Assembly: GCA_905182325.1 (NCBI GenBank)
Contig: CAJJBD010000041.1
Span: forward strand, 33,215-97,214
Origin: an uncultured Planktomarina sp.
GTDB lineage: Bacteria; Pseudomonadota; Alphaproteobacteria; Rhodobacterales; Rhodobacteraceae
Length of the DNA stretch: 64,000 nucleotides
Reading direction: 5' to 3'
In this document: piece after piece, positions 43,194 to 53,955 of the stretch
Layout: each line of letters begins with the position of its first letter
Numbering within the stretch: the first letter of the stretch is position 1
Translations under genes and position numbers: made by a program
Notes under the pieces: model-generated
What the model was told of the DNA's origin: nothing
Seen by the model: only the letters and a program-made list of their open reading frames with translations
The model's database searches: none

Positions 43194-45671
43194 ATGAAGC
43201 AAGTGTTGGGTTGGCTTTTGTGGATTACAGCTGGAGTCGGTCTTGGCAGCATTATTCTTTTTTTAATTCTGTTTTTCTTCGTATGGAGCTCCTTGCCCGA
43301 ATATAACAAAACCATAAAAGTTGAAGGTTTATCATCTGAAATTGAAATAGTACGCGATACTGCAAATATACCACATATTTTTGGTACAACTGATAATGCA
43401 TCGATGTTTGGCCTTGGATATGTCCACGCGCAGGATCGCTTGTGGCAAATGACGATGCTCCGACGTACGGCGCAGGGGCGGCTGGCTGAAATTTTTGGCC
43501 AAAGTAAGTTCAAAGCTGATGCATTAGTAAGGCGCCTAGGTGTTTATGAGACAGCTCGGAATTCAGTACTAGCCCTAAATCCCGAAATAATTATATTACT
43601 CGAGGCTTATGCCGCCGGTGTTAACGCCCGGTTGTCTGAAATAAATGCTAGTGCTTTAGGTAGAGGTGCTCCAGAGTTCTTTTTATTTTCTAATTCTGTT
43701 GCAGCTTGGAGCCCGGCAGACAGCATAGCCATATTAAAATTGATAGGTCTTCAACAATCAAATCATTTACAAAGCGAAATTTTACGTGCTCAGGTTTCAC
43801 TGGTCTTGGGTGACGCACGTGTGAAAGATATTCTGCCAGATGTTCCTGGATCCAGTATAGTAGAACTGACTGATTTTGCATCTTCATTTTCAATAGTCCC
43901 TAAAAAGAAAACAAGCTTAATAAAAAGACAACAGTTGGCATTACCTCTCAAAAGTATCAACTTATCTGGGGCCTCAAACGCCTGGGCCGCTTTACCTGGC
44001 CGAAGTGCTGTTAACAGTACATTGTTAGCAAATGATCCTCATAACGTACTAACAGTGCCATCACTGTGGTATTTAGCTCGCTTAAATATGAAAGCTGGGG
44101 GAGTAATAGGTGCAACAATACCTGGCATACCAACTATACTTGTTGGGCGATCAAAAAATCTAGGTTGGGGACTAACGAGTGCCAATATAGACGATACTGA
44201 TTTATATATTGAGCAACTCAATCCAGAGAACTCTAGTGAATACCAAACCAGCACAAGCTTTAAGCCATTTACAAAAAGACAAACCTTAATAAAAATCAAA
44301 GATCAACCTACGGTAACATTAAACCTTCTAAAGACAGAAAATGGGCCTGTTCTTTTTGGTAGCAATCTAAATCTAGATGCTATCACACCAGATGGACACG
44401 TTGTTTCCGTTGCATCGACGTTGATATCGCCCAACGATACGTCAATGGAGGCGTTGATTAATATTATGCGCTCTCAAACTGTCGAAGAAGCGTTAAAGGC
44501 TTCACAAAACTATATGGCTCCAGGTCAAAATTTAATTCTTGCAGATCAAAAAGACATAGCTATGAAAACTATCGGTTCTCTGCCAAAACGCGATAAAAAG
44601 CATAAATCAAGAGGTCGAATGCCAACGAGAGGTTGGCTTGAGGTCAATAGATGGCAAGGAGTTTACGATCAGTCTGTTAATCCAATCTTTTTAAATCCAA
44701 TAGGCGGCATTTTGGGAAATACAAATAATAAATATACAAATAAACCATTTCCAAAACATATAAGTTATGAATGGGGTGACACTCAAAGGGTTCAACGCTG
44801 GCGGCGCTTAATGCAAAATCGATCTGCACACACCCGTGATAGTTTTATCGAAGCACAACTGGATAATATTTCTCCAACAGCAAGAAATTTATTGCCACTC
44901 ATAGGAGCGGAACTTTGGTTCGAAGCTACCAAAAAGGATATAACAAATTCAAAAATAGATAATAAACTAGCACTAGAGTTGTTGGCAAATTGGAACGGAG
45001 ATATGAATGAGCACCTTCCCGAGCCGTTGATTTATGCTTCATGGTTACGGGCATTACAAACTCGCTTAATTCAGGACGAACTGGGGATGTTACAGAAAGA
45101 ATTTACTCATGTGCAACCATTGTTTATTGAACGTGTTTTTCGAAACATTAATGGTGCCGCAAGCTGGTGCGATGTCTTGCAATCTGAAAAAATAGAAACT
45201 TGTTCGGAAATGGCTGAAATGGCCTTGGATGATGCTTTGATTTGGTTGGGTAATGCTTACACAAACGACCTTATGGCACTGCGATGGGGCGATGCGCACC
45301 AAGCCACCCATGACCACCCCGAGTTAGGACATTTGCCAATACTTAAGTGGTTTGTAAATATAAGGCAATCAACTTCAGGTGGAGACAATACTTTGCAACG
45401 TGGCAAAACTAGGGGTTTTGGTACCAATCCTTTTAGGAATGTCCACGCCGCGGCATACAGAGGCGTTTATGATTTTTCTGATCCAGACAGCTCAGTTTTT
45501 ATTATTTCAACTGGTCAAAGCGGTCATCCACTTTCACGCTACTATGATAATTTGGGCAAACTGTGGAGACGTGGTGAGTATATTCCAATGTCATTAGATC
45601 CAAGTTTGGCAAAAGCCGGAGCTACTGGTATTACAAGACTGATACCCATTAGCGAGACTACAGGTCAATAA
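43194..45671 (+). CDS. Penicillin acylase family protein (Ntn hydrolase)
   Basis: N-terminal TM; FGLGYVHAQDRLWQM; predicted nucleophile Ser in GASNAWA. Confidence 0.93.
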   Translation: MKQVLGWLLWITAGVGLGSIILFLILFFFVWSSLPEYNKTIKVEGLSSEIEIVRDTANIPHIFGTTDNASMFGLGYVHAQDRLWQMTMLRRTAQGRLAEIFGQSKFKADALVRRLGVYETARNSVLALNPEIIILLEAYAAGVNARLSEINASALGRGAPEFFLFSNSVAAWSPADSIAILKLIGLQQSNHLQSEILRAQVSLVLGDARVKDILPDVPGSSIVELTDFASSFSIVPKKKTSLIKRQQLALPLKSINLSGASNAWAALPGRSAVNSTLLANDPHNVLTVPSLWYLARLNMKAGGVIGATIPGIPTILVGRSKNLGWGLTSANIDDTDLYIEQLNPENSSEYQTSTSFKPFTKRQTLIKIKDQPTVTLNLLKTENGPVLFGSNLNLDAITPDGHVVSVASTLISPNDTSMEALINIMRSQTVEEALKASQNYMAPGQNLILADQKDIAMKTIGSLPKRDKKHKSRGRMPTRGWLEVNRWQGVYDQSVNPIFLNPIGGILGNTNNKYTNKPFPKHISYEWGDTQRVQRWRRLMQNRSAHTRDSFIEAQLDNISPTARNLLPLIGAELWFEATKKDITNSKIDNKLALELLANWNGDMNEHLPEPLIYASWLRALQTRLIQDELGMLQKEFTHVQPLFIERVFRNINGAASWCDVLQSEKIETCSEMAEMALDDALIWLGNAYTNDLMALRWGDAHQATHDHPELGHLPILKWFVNIRQSTSGGDNTLQRGKTRGFGTNPFRNVHAAAYRGVYDFSDPDSSVFIISTGQSGHPLSRYYDNLGKLWRRGEYIPMSLDPSLAKAGATGITRLIPISETTGQ

Positions 45672-46932
45672 AAGATTTTTTCTGTCTTAGGCTCCAATTA
45701 ACCTGAATAGCATAACCAGTTTCAGTTTGATTTTCACTTTGAACAACCCTTTGGTTGAACAGCCAGCCTCTTTTTTTTCCTTCTGAAAAATTTAGAGTGA
45801 TCGTGTCAGAAATTTTATCAGCGGATAAATGGCCGGAAATCCCATCCAAAAAATCTTGAACACCCTCACCACTCGTGGACGACATCATGTAAACATTACT
45901 TAACCGGTTACAAGCATTTACAAAACTTTCAAAAGCGCCTGAAGCAAGCAAGTCAGTCTTATTCCAAATTTCCATTCTTGGCACATCAGACCCCAACCCT
46001 AGAGTTTCAAGCACAACTTCAACATCTTTGGCTTGCTCAGCGGTTTCAGGGTGCGAAATATCCCGTACGTGCACCACCAAGTCCGCGGCTATGACTTCTT
46101 CCAAGGTCGCTCTAAAGGAAGCTACTAACTCTGTTGGTAAATTTGTAATGAACCCAACTGTATCTGACATTATTACATCAATACCACATGATAACTGAAC
46201 AGCCCTCATGGTTGGATCTAATGTTGCAAACAACATATCTTCAGCTAATACGTCTGCTCCTGCTATGTAATTAAACAGAGTAGACTTACCAGCATTCGTG
46301 TAGCCTACTAGCGCCACAATCGGGTACGGAACCTTCGCTCGCGCACTTCGGTGAAGTTTGCGAGTCTTTACAACCTTAGCTAGTTGCCTTTTGAGTTGAG
46401 TTAGTTGAGTATCGATTGCCCGTCTATCAGACTCAATCTGGGTTTCGCCTGGGCCGCCAACAAAACCTAGACCACCACGCTGACGTTCAAGATGTGTCCA
46501 AGCGCGCACAAGGCGAGTTTTCTGATAACTCAGCGCTGCCATTTCAACCTGTAGTACACCCTCTCTTGTACGGGCGCGGTCAGAAAATATTTCTAAAATC
46601 AGTCCAGTGCGATCTAAGATTTTCACATCCCATTTTTTTTCTAAGTTTCGTTGTTGAACTGGAGAAATATGGCCATCAATTAGAACCAGCTCAACATTTG
46701 AGCTTTTAAAAATAGCTTCAAGTTCAGATATTTTTCCTTTTCCAAAAAAGGTACCGGGGTGAACACTTCGGAAATACACTACCAAGTCTCCGACAACTGT
46801 TAGGTTTGGCAAAGCATTAGCAAGCGAAACCGCCTCCACCAAAGAATACTTTGTCGAACGATGTCTTAATTTGGTCTTGATATCAGGAAGTAATACCCAT
46901 GCTCGAGTAGTAGTTTCCGGCAAGCTATCCAT
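45658..46932 (-). CDS. hflX: GTPase HflX
   Basis: GGLGFVGGPGETQIESDRR; VALVGYTNAGKSTLFN. Confidence 0.97.
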   Translation of the reverse strand: MDSLPETTTRAWVLLPDIKTKLRHRSTKYSLVEAVSLANALPNLTVVGDLVVYFRSVHPGTFFGKGKISELEAIFKSSNVELVLIDGHISPVQQRNLEKKWDVKILDRTGLILEIFSDRARTREGVLQVEMAALSYQKTRLVRAWTHLERQRGGLGFVGGPGETQIESDRRAIDTQLTQLKRQLAKVVKTRKLHRSARAKVPYPIVALVGYTNAGKSTLFNYIAGADVLAEDMLFATLDPTMRAVQLSCGIDVIMSDTVGFITNLPTELVASFRATLEEVIAADLVVHVRDISHPETAEQAKDVEVVLETLGLGSDVPRMEIWNKTDLLASGAFESFVNACNRLSNVYMMSSTSGEGVQDFLDGISGHLSADKISDTITLNFSEGKKRGWLFNQRVVQSENQTETGYAIQVNWSLRQKKSFIDL

Positions 46933-46938
46933 TAAATA

Positions 46939-47172
46939 CTATTCTTCTCCATCATACAGGGATATTGATACTGATGGCATGATTGTAGAAATCGCGTGTT
47001 TGTATACCAACTGGGATTGGCCGTCACGTCTCAATAGAACACAAAAATTATCAAACCAAGTAATAACACCCTGCAACTTAACTCCATTTATTAAAAATAT
47101 AGTTAATGGCGTTTTAGTTTTTCGCAATTGATTTAGGAACACATCTTGTAAGTTTTGTTTTTCTGAAGCCAT
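46939..47172 (-). CDS. hfq: RNA chaperone Hfq
   Basis: [59 protein letters not shown]. Confidence 0.98.
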   Translation of the reverse strand: MASEKQNLQDVFLNQLRKTKTPLTIFLINGVKLQGVITWFDNFCVLLRRDGQSQLVYKHAISTIMPSVSISLYDGEE

Positions 47173-47277
47173 TGTTTAAGCCCTCTCGTTTATAATTACA
47201 CCAATATCCTTATCATAAGTTATGACTATGGCGCTGTTCCAGTTGTTATTCCAGTCCAAACCGACTTAACTTTTCGA

Positions 47278-48759
47278 TCATCTATAAATATCAGGATTTA
47301 ACAAAGCTAAAAGTGCTAAAACTTCAAGACGCCCTAAAACCATCGAAGCTACCAGTATGATTTTAGCAAAAAAATCAAAATCAACTATAGACTCTGAATT
47401 GATATTAATTTGCTCCACTATCGGGCCAGTGTTGGTTATCGTTGCAAGGGTAAGCGTCACGGCTTCATTTATGGTACTACCAGTTAACGCCAAGCCAAGT
47501 GTGACCAAAACAAAACTTAGAACAAAAACCATAAAAAAAATACAAGCTAACATAGCATTATGGTAATAATTTAACTTGCGATCATTTTGTCCATTTATTA
47601 CTTGCGCTGGTGAAAGCAGGTGATGCACTTCCAATCTGCAATGTTTGCCCAAAATATAAATCCGCAAAAGCTTTATCCCGCCAGCAGTTGTCGCAACACC
47701 TCCACCAAACATCGCAAGAGCGGAAAGGATCAAATTAGCTTCAATAAAGGTTCTAAATTCTGATGGTAAGAATTCTGAAACAAGGCCCGTGGTGGTTAAA
47801 AACGAAATACTTGTAAAAAAAGCCCCCCAAGCCAATCTTGCCACCTTTAATAACTCAAACTCACCTTCAAAAATAAAAATAGAGATTACGACTGTTGAAC
47901 AAACAACAATAGCTAAACCGAGGCGAAACTCTCGATCAAAAAATAATTCAAAATATTTTTTTCTAAAAAATGAGACAGAAAACGTCGCCCGCGATAATGC
48001 AAACATCATTATAATAAATAAAGTTAGCTCAGCTGCGAACCCCCTCGCACCGTCACCCGGCAAATAAATTCCAAAAGTTGCAATAGTCGACATAGCCCTG
48101 AGTGCCGCAAAACTAGGATCCCTAGTGGATATAAGTAGTACCACAGCGAATACTATTGTGATGCTGATGTAAATTGGCGCTAGCCGAACTGTCTCATTCC
48201 AAAATTTCTCAGATGGCAAGCTACCAAGATTAACAAATTCATTTTGAACGTTTGCTTTTTTGTGATCTTTGTTTTCCAGAAGTTCAAAACCCCCAAGACT
48301 TAATGGAGAAAAAATTGACCAAGCAAAAACCCACATTAGGAAGCCACATAACCATCCCAGGCAGACACGCCAAATTATTAATGTTCCAGTCAAAGAACTG
48401 TCTGGAAAAACTTTTAGCCCAGTAGTAGTGATAACGCTGACCAAATCTAAGTAAGCATCAACAATTCTTCCAGTCACTAAAACTTCTTGAAAAGGAACGG
48501 CTAAAGCCATTGGAAAAACGATGAAGAACACCAAAAGTGACCACAGGTCTGCATGCCTTTTAGCCGATTTCTTGTTAGTCTTAACTGCTAACCAGATAAA
48601 AATGAGAACAAAAAGTTCCAGTAGCACCGCATATAAAAAGGTTCGGCCTTGGTAAGCTTCACCAAAGATCAAACCATGCACAGCAGGAACCAACATACTT
48701 AACACGAGCAAGCCAAGTAAAGAAATTACTAAAGGCAACCTTTTAAATTCCAACCACAT
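47278..48759 (-). CDS. trkH: Trk potassium uptake protein TrkH
   Basis: TrkH-type TM protein (LDLVSVITTTGLKVFPD; FLTTTGLVSEF); next to trkA. Confidence 0.93.
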   Translation of the reverse strand: MWLEFKRLPLVISLLGLLVLSMLVPAVHGLIFGEAYQGRTFLYAVLLELFVLIFIWLAVKTNKKSAKRHADLWSLLVFFIVFPMALAVPFQEVLVTGRIVDAYLDLVSVITTTGLKVFPDSSLTGTLIIWRVCLGWLCGFLMWVFAWSIFSPLSLGGFELLENKDHKKANVQNEFVNLGSLPSEKFWNETVRLAPIYISITIVFAVVLLISTRDPSFAALRAMSTIATFGIYLPGDGARGFAAELTLFIIMMFALSRATFSVSFFRKKYFELFFDREFRLGLAIVVCSTVVISIFIFEGEFELLKVARLAWGAFFTSISFLTTTGLVSEFLPSEFRTFIEANLILSALAMFGGGVATTAGGIKLLRIYILGKHCRLEVHHLLSPAQVINGQNDRKLNYYHNAMLACIFFMVFVLSFVLVTLGLALTGSTINEAVTLTLATITNTGPIVEQININSESIVDFDFFAKIILVASMVLGRLEVLALLALLNPDIYR

Positions 48760-48761
48760 AA

Positions 48762-50138
48762 TCAGAAAAAGTCGATTGTAACTTGTAAAAGTCGTTCAAC
48801 CTCTCGAACATCGTCCGATAGCGCAAACAAAACCACTTGATCTCCATCCTCAATTCGAACAGACCCAGACGGTTTAACAATATTTTTTTCTTTACGTACC
48901 GCAGCAATCCGGACACCTTCAGGAAAATCTATATCACGGATGTATTGTCCAGCGATTGTGGATGTAGATAGCACCTGAGCTTCAATCACTTCACCCTCAG
49001 CATCACCAATTGAATAAACACCTAGAACACGACCGTGCCGGATATGGCGTAAAATTGATGATACTGTTGTTGCCCTAGGATTTATATAAGCATCAATTCC
49101 CATATCTTGTAATAGCATCACCATAGATGGATCGTTGACCAAACAAATGGCTAAGGGGCAGCCCATTGACTTAGCCCTAACAGCTACCAATATATTTGTT
49201 TTATCGTCATCTGTTACAGCTACAATAGCGTCAGCTCGTTCGATATTAGATTCAGTCAAAATATCACTGTCCAACCCATCTCCATGAAGCACAACAGTTT
49301 TTTCGAGCACTTCAGCTGCGTACTCAGCTGTAGACCTATTCTTTTCAATAACCTTAGCACGAATATGACTGTGCTTACTTTCTAAGTCTTTGGCGACAGA
49401 AAAACCAACATTTCCACCTCCAACAATTACTATTCGTTCCTGCGTTTTTATAGTTTTTCCAAACACTTCTAAAGTCCGTTCAACATCCATTTTTTGAACA
49501 AATATGTAGCAAGAGTCACCTGTAAAAAGTTGGTCGCCAGAACTTGGTACAAACATAGATCCTTCACGACGAATCGCCACAACAATTGCTGAAAGTGTTG
49601 AAAACAGGTCGGAAAGCTGCCGAAGAGGCGTGTTTAAGACAGGACAACTGTCGGTAAGAGCAATACCCAGCATCTGAACTTCGCCATCTAGGAAAAATTC
49701 TGTGTCAAATGCAGCCGGTGTTTCTAACCTTCGCAGGACAGCCTCTGCTACCTCCGTTTCTGGGCTGATAACTACATCAATTGGCATATGATCGCGCCGA
49801 TATAGATCAGAATAAATTGTATCTAGATAGCTTTGAGCACGTAAACGGGCGATTTTACGGGGTATATTAAAAACTGAGTGAGCCACTTGGCATGTCACCA
49901 TATTTACTTCGTCAGAGTGAGTTGCTGCAATAATCATATCTGCATCAACAGCCCCTGCACGGGCTAATATATCTGGATAACTGGCAAAACCAACAATGCC
50001 TTGTACATCTAATGTGTCAGTCGCGCGGCGTACTAAATCAGCATTGTGGTCCACAACTGTCACGTCATTATTCTCATTAGCAAGATGTCTGGCTATCTGC
50101 CACCCAACCTGACCAGCACCACAAATTATAATCTTCAT
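48762..50138 (-). CDS. trkA: Trk system potassium transporter regulatory protein TrkA
   Basis: Two RCK/NAD-binding domains (MKIIICGAGQVGWQIARHLA; IVIVGGGNVGFSVAKDLE). Confidence 0.97.
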   Translation of the reverse strand: MKIIICGAGQVGWQIARHLANENNDVTVVDHNADLVRRATDTLDVQGIVGFASYPDILARAGAVDADMIIAATHSDEVNMVTCQVAHSVFNIPRKIARLRAQSYLDTIYSDLYRRDHMPIDVVISPETEVAEAVLRRLETPAAFDTEFFLDGEVQMLGIALTDSCPVLNTPLRQLSDLFSTLSAIVVAIRREGSMFVPSSGDQLFTGDSCYIFVQKMDVERTLEVFGKTIKTQERIVIVGGGNVGFSVAKDLESKHSHIRAKVIEKNRSTAEYAAEVLEKTVVLHGDGLDSDILTESNIERADAIVAVTDDDKTNILVAVRAKSMGCPLAICLVNDPSMVMLLQDMGIDAYINPRATTVSSILRHIRHGRVLGVYSIGDAEGEVIEAQVLSTSTIAGQYIRDIDFPEGVRIAAVRKEKNIVKPSGSVRIEDGDQVVLFALSDDVREVERLLQVTIDFF

Positions 50139-50242
50139 GGGACAGCCCCCTTTGAGGTCAGGAAACCCAAACCATATTATTAATTACTGCCAGACAACCT
50201 AACCAAGGTCAATTATTGTGCAAAAGGATGATTTAAGCCAAT

Positions 50243-51622
50243 TTATTCACCACCATCTTTATTTACACTGACTACCCCCAAAGACTTTAATTTACGATGC
50301 AAAGCAGAACGCTCCATACCTACAAACTTGGCTGTACGACTAATGTTACCACCAAATCTGTTAATCTGGGCAAGTAGGTACTCACGCTCAAATAACTCCC
50401 GGGCGTCTCTTAAAGACATTGTCGAAACACTGTCTGACAAGATCAGTTGATCATCTGCAACTTTATTACTTACCTCATTTTTTGGTAACTCATCCACTTC
50501 GATTAACCCATGATGTGGTCCCATAATCAAAATTCTCTCTATAATATTTCTTAGTTGTCTGATATTTCCTGGCCAAGCCATACTTAGTAACCTTGCTGCA
50601 GCCTCCTCAGTGAGAGATCTTTTTGGTAAATTAAGTTTTTGATTAAATTCTTCCAAAAAGTATTCTGCGAGCAACGGGATGTCTTCGCGTCTTTCTTCCA
50701 AACTGGGTATAGAAATAGAAACAACATTTAAACGATGGTACAACTCTTCTCTAAAGTTCCCAATCTGGATTTCATGTTTTAAATCACGGGCGCTGGTAGA
50801 AATAATTCGTACATTTATTTTTATTTTTTCTGAACCATCAACGCGAACAAAGTATTGATCAACAAGAGCCCGTAATAGCCTGCTTTGAGTCGAAAGAGGC
50901 AACGCACCTATTTCATCAAAAAATAAAATGCCTCCCTGAGCTTTTTCAAAAAACCCAGTTTCCAAGCCCTGAACTTCTGTTTCAATCCCAAACAAGGCAG
51001 AATCTGCTGTTTCGGCTAGCAAAGCATCACAGTTAACTAAAATCATGGGTGCATTAGATCTATTAGAGTTTCCATGAATATATCGTGCAGCCGTTTCTTT
51101 GCCACTCCCATATTGGCCTGTAATCAGAACTCTACCATTCGACTTTGCAACCTTATCAAGATTGCCCTTAAGTATTTTATAAACAGCACTTTGTCCATTA
51201 AGTTCAAGCGGTTCACGATATTGGTTTTTTAAAACAGAATTTTCTAATCTTAAACTAGCAACTTCAACGGCACGGCGGATTGTAACAATCAGTTGATCTA
51301 AGTTAAATGGTTTTTCGATAAAATCGAACGCACCCTGCTTGATCGCCGCAACGGCAATTTCGATATTTCCATGCCCAGATATTATCACAACTGGAACTTC
51401 TGGATAATTTATTTTAACAAACTTTAAGATGTCTATTCCATCCATCGAACTATCTTTTAGCCAAATATCAAGTATTAACATCATCGGACGATGCTCGCGC
51501 ATCTGCCGCATAGCTGATCCCGAATTGGCAGCTAGCCGAGTACTATAGCCTTCATCGACCAAAATATCAGAGATTAATTCACGAATGTCACGCTCATCAT
51601 CTACTATCAATATGTCGTTCAT
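50243..51622 (-). CDS. ntrX: Nitrogen-regulation response regulator NtrX
   Basis: REC domain, AAA+ domain, Fis HTH (NISRTAKFVGMERSALHRKLKSLGV); next to ntrY. Confidence 0.95.
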   Translation of the reverse strand: MNDILIVDDERDIRELISDILVDEGYSTRLAANSGSAMRQMREHRPMMLILDIWLKDSSMDGIDILKFVKINYPEVPVVIISGHGNIEIAVAAIKQGAFDFIEKPFNLDQLIVTIRRAVEVASLRLENSVLKNQYREPLELNGQSAVYKILKGNLDKVAKSNGRVLITGQYGSGKETAARYIHGNSNRSNAPMILVNCDALLAETADSALFGIETEVQGLETGFFEKAQGGILFFDEIGALPLSTQSRLLRALVDQYFVRVDGSEKIKINVRIISTSARDLKHEIQIGNFREELYHRLNVVSISIPSLEERREDIPLLAEYFLEEFNQKLNLPKRSLTEEAAARLLSMAWPGNIRQLRNIIERILIMGPHHGLIEVDELPKNEVSNKVADDQLILSDSVSTMSLRDARELFEREYLLAQINRFGGNISRTAKFVGMERSALHRKLKSLGVVSVNKDGGE

Positions 51623-51647
51623 ATTATCTTTCCTATTTTTTAATCAC

Positions 51648-53879
51648 TTAAGCTATTGAACTTTGCCTTGGCAGTTTGATGATCGCCTTGGCGCCATTTT
51701 GAGCACCTAAGCTAAAAGGCTCTGCATCGGTTATTGAAAACATGCCACCATGTTCTTCGATTGTTTTTGAAACTATTGATAATCCCAGACCTGTACCAGA
51801 TGGTCGTTTGCTTACGTACGGCTCCAGCAAACGCGAGCGGTCCTGTGGTAGACCTTTGCCGTTATCAGATATTTCTAGAATTACAGTTTTATCATGTGCA
51901 TACAGCGAGATACGAATTTCTCCACTTTTAATAGACACTTTATTTTCTGAATCCTCTATCGCTTCTCCAGCATTTTTTAATAAATTAGTTATTGCTCTCC
52001 CGATCATCGCAGGATCAGCAAGCACCCATATCTTTTCGGATGGTATTTCTAATTTAAAGGTTACATTCGGCTGCCCAGTCTTTTGAAGTAAAACCGTAGA
52101 TTTCACCAAATCATTTAACTCTACTGATTTGCGATCTGGTTCTGGCATCCTTGCAAACTGCGAAAATTCATCAACAATTTTTCTTAACTCATCTGTTTGC
52201 CGAACTATAACCTCCACCATACTATCTAATTGCCCTGAATCAACACCGACTTTGGAAGAAAACTTGCGTTTAATGCGCTCAGCCGAAAGCTTTATAGGGG
52301 TTAAAGGGTTTTTTATCTCATGAGCGATCCTTTGAGCAATATCACCCCAGGCCGCCATTCTTTCGGCACTTACAAGATCAGTAACCTCGTCAAACGCAAT
52401 TACATAGCCCTCTGCTGAACCCGCCTCGTTAGTCCGTAATGCTATTCTAACAAGAAGAATCTCAAGCTTTTTCTTTCGAACCAATCGAATTTCATGCTGG
52501 ACTACTTCGGATATACCAGTGCAGAAGTCATCTACAACTTTATCAAATTCAGGTACAGCTGATACCAGCGTTTCTAAATCATTCATCTCTGCCAAATCTA
52601 AAATTCGTTGAGCGGCTTTATTTAAAAACGTAATTTGTCTAGAGTTATCCAATCCCACTACCCCAGAAGTTACAGAGGTCAATACAGAGTCAAACAACCT
52701 GCGGCCACTCTCAGCAAGTTCAGCATTTTTAATTAAAGTGTCGCGCTGTCCTTTTAACTGATGCGTCATCTGGTTAAAGTAACGGGCTAACATTGCAATT
52801 TCATCATCACCCGTAATATTTTCAATTCGAGCATCGAGGTCTCCAGCCCCAACTTTTTGTGCTGCGGCCGCCATGCGGCCTACAGGACTTGCAAGACGTT
52901 CGGCGAACCACATTCCCAACCAAGTTGCCGTAAGTATTAAAATTAATGCGAATGCCAGATATAAAAGCCCAAAATCAAACAATAACCGCCCACGTTCAGA
53001 TTCAAGTTGATTATAGTAAATTGCTGTTTCCGTAGTTTCTTCTAACAACGTAAGTAAAGCGCCATCAACTTCTCTTGTTAAATATAAATAATGGTTAGAA
53101 AAACCGCGTAATCTAATCAGCGCACGCATTTCATTTCCAACCAAGTCTTCAATAATCACAATCCCAGAATCTCGCACTTCAAGCAACTGAGATTGGGTAG
53201 GCTCTTCGTAACCAAAAAGGTATGAGGAAGGGCCTCGCACCCTTATCTTGCCAAGATTATCAATTACATAAATTTCTTTTAATCCACGCTCGAATTGAGT
53301 TTTAATTTTAGTTAATTCTGGACTAAGCTGGGTGTCCTGGTCAAGGTTACCCCTCATAAAAACATAACTCTTAGTAAGGTTATTCAAATTGTTTGCAAAT
53401 ATAGTAATATCTTCTTTTAGCCCTTTTTTTGCTTGGTTCTGATACGCCTGAGCTGCATCTAATGATGAACCAACAGCCCCTCTAACTCGATCAGAAAACC
53501 ATCCCTCAAGCGCCTGATTCACCGAAAGCATCGCAAAAACTGCTACTAATACAGTAGGAAATAATGCGATTACACCAAATGTAGTCGTGAGCCGAAAAAG
53601 CAGCTTAGATCCCGCTGATCGTGCACGACGCGCAGATGCTATCTGGACAAGCCGCCTAAATAATAATGTCGTGATAAAAAGAATATAAATTAAGTCAGCA
53701 GTTAAAACAAACCTTAGGGCTGCGTGGCCACCCTCGATTGGTTTCAGCGCATAAAATGTGGCAAAAACTAATAATGGCCCGGAGAACACCAGCCCAAATG
53801 TAAACGCTACATTGAGATTTGGGTTCTTGCGAGCATCGACTGCACGATTTAAAATAAAGTTTAATATACCGTGGCGCAA
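51648..53879 (-). CDS. ntrY: Sensor histidine kinase NtrY
   Basis: TM segments, HAMP, PAS, QRIAHEIKNPLTPIKLSAERIKRKF. Confidence 0.96.
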   Translation of the reverse strand: MRHGILNFILNRAVDARKNPNLNVAFTFGLVFSGPLLVFATFYALKPIEGGHAALRFVLTADLIYILFITTLLFRRLVQIASARRARSAGSKLLFRLTTTFGVIALFPTVLVAVFAMLSVNQALEGWFSDRVRGAVGSSLDAAQAYQNQAKKGLKEDITIFANNLNNLTKSYVFMRGNLDQDTQLSPELTKIKTQFERGLKEIYVIDNLGKIRVRGPSSYLFGYEEPTQSQLLEVRDSGIVIIEDLVGNEMRALIRLRGFSNHYLYLTREVDGALLTLLEETTETAIYYNQLESERGRLLFDFGLLYLAFALILILTATWLGMWFAERLASPVGRMAAAAQKVGAGDLDARIENITGDDEIAMLARYFNQMTHQLKGQRDTLIKNAELAESGRRLFDSVLTSVTSGVVGLDNSRQITFLNKAAQRILDLAEMNDLETLVSAVPEFDKVVDDFCTGISEVVQHEIRLVRKKKLEILLVRIALRTNEAGSAEGYVIAFDEVTDLVSAERMAAWGDIAQRIAHEIKNPLTPIKLSAERIKRKFSSKVGVDSGQLDSMVEVIVRQTDELRKIVDEFSQFARMPEPDRKSVELNDLVKSTVLLQKTGQPNVTFKLEIPSEKIWVLADPAMIGRAITNLLKNAGEAIEDSENKVSIKSGEIRISLYAHDKTVILEISDNGKGLPQDRSRLLEPYVSKRPSGTGLGLSIVSKTIEEHGGMFSITDAEPFSLGAQNGAKAIIKLPRQSSIA

Positions 53880-53955
53880 TTCTGCCGCCCCTTATTTTAG
53901 TTAGTTCCCCGTTAAACCCAAAGCATTGGGCTCAAACAAAACACCTGTGGCGCTT

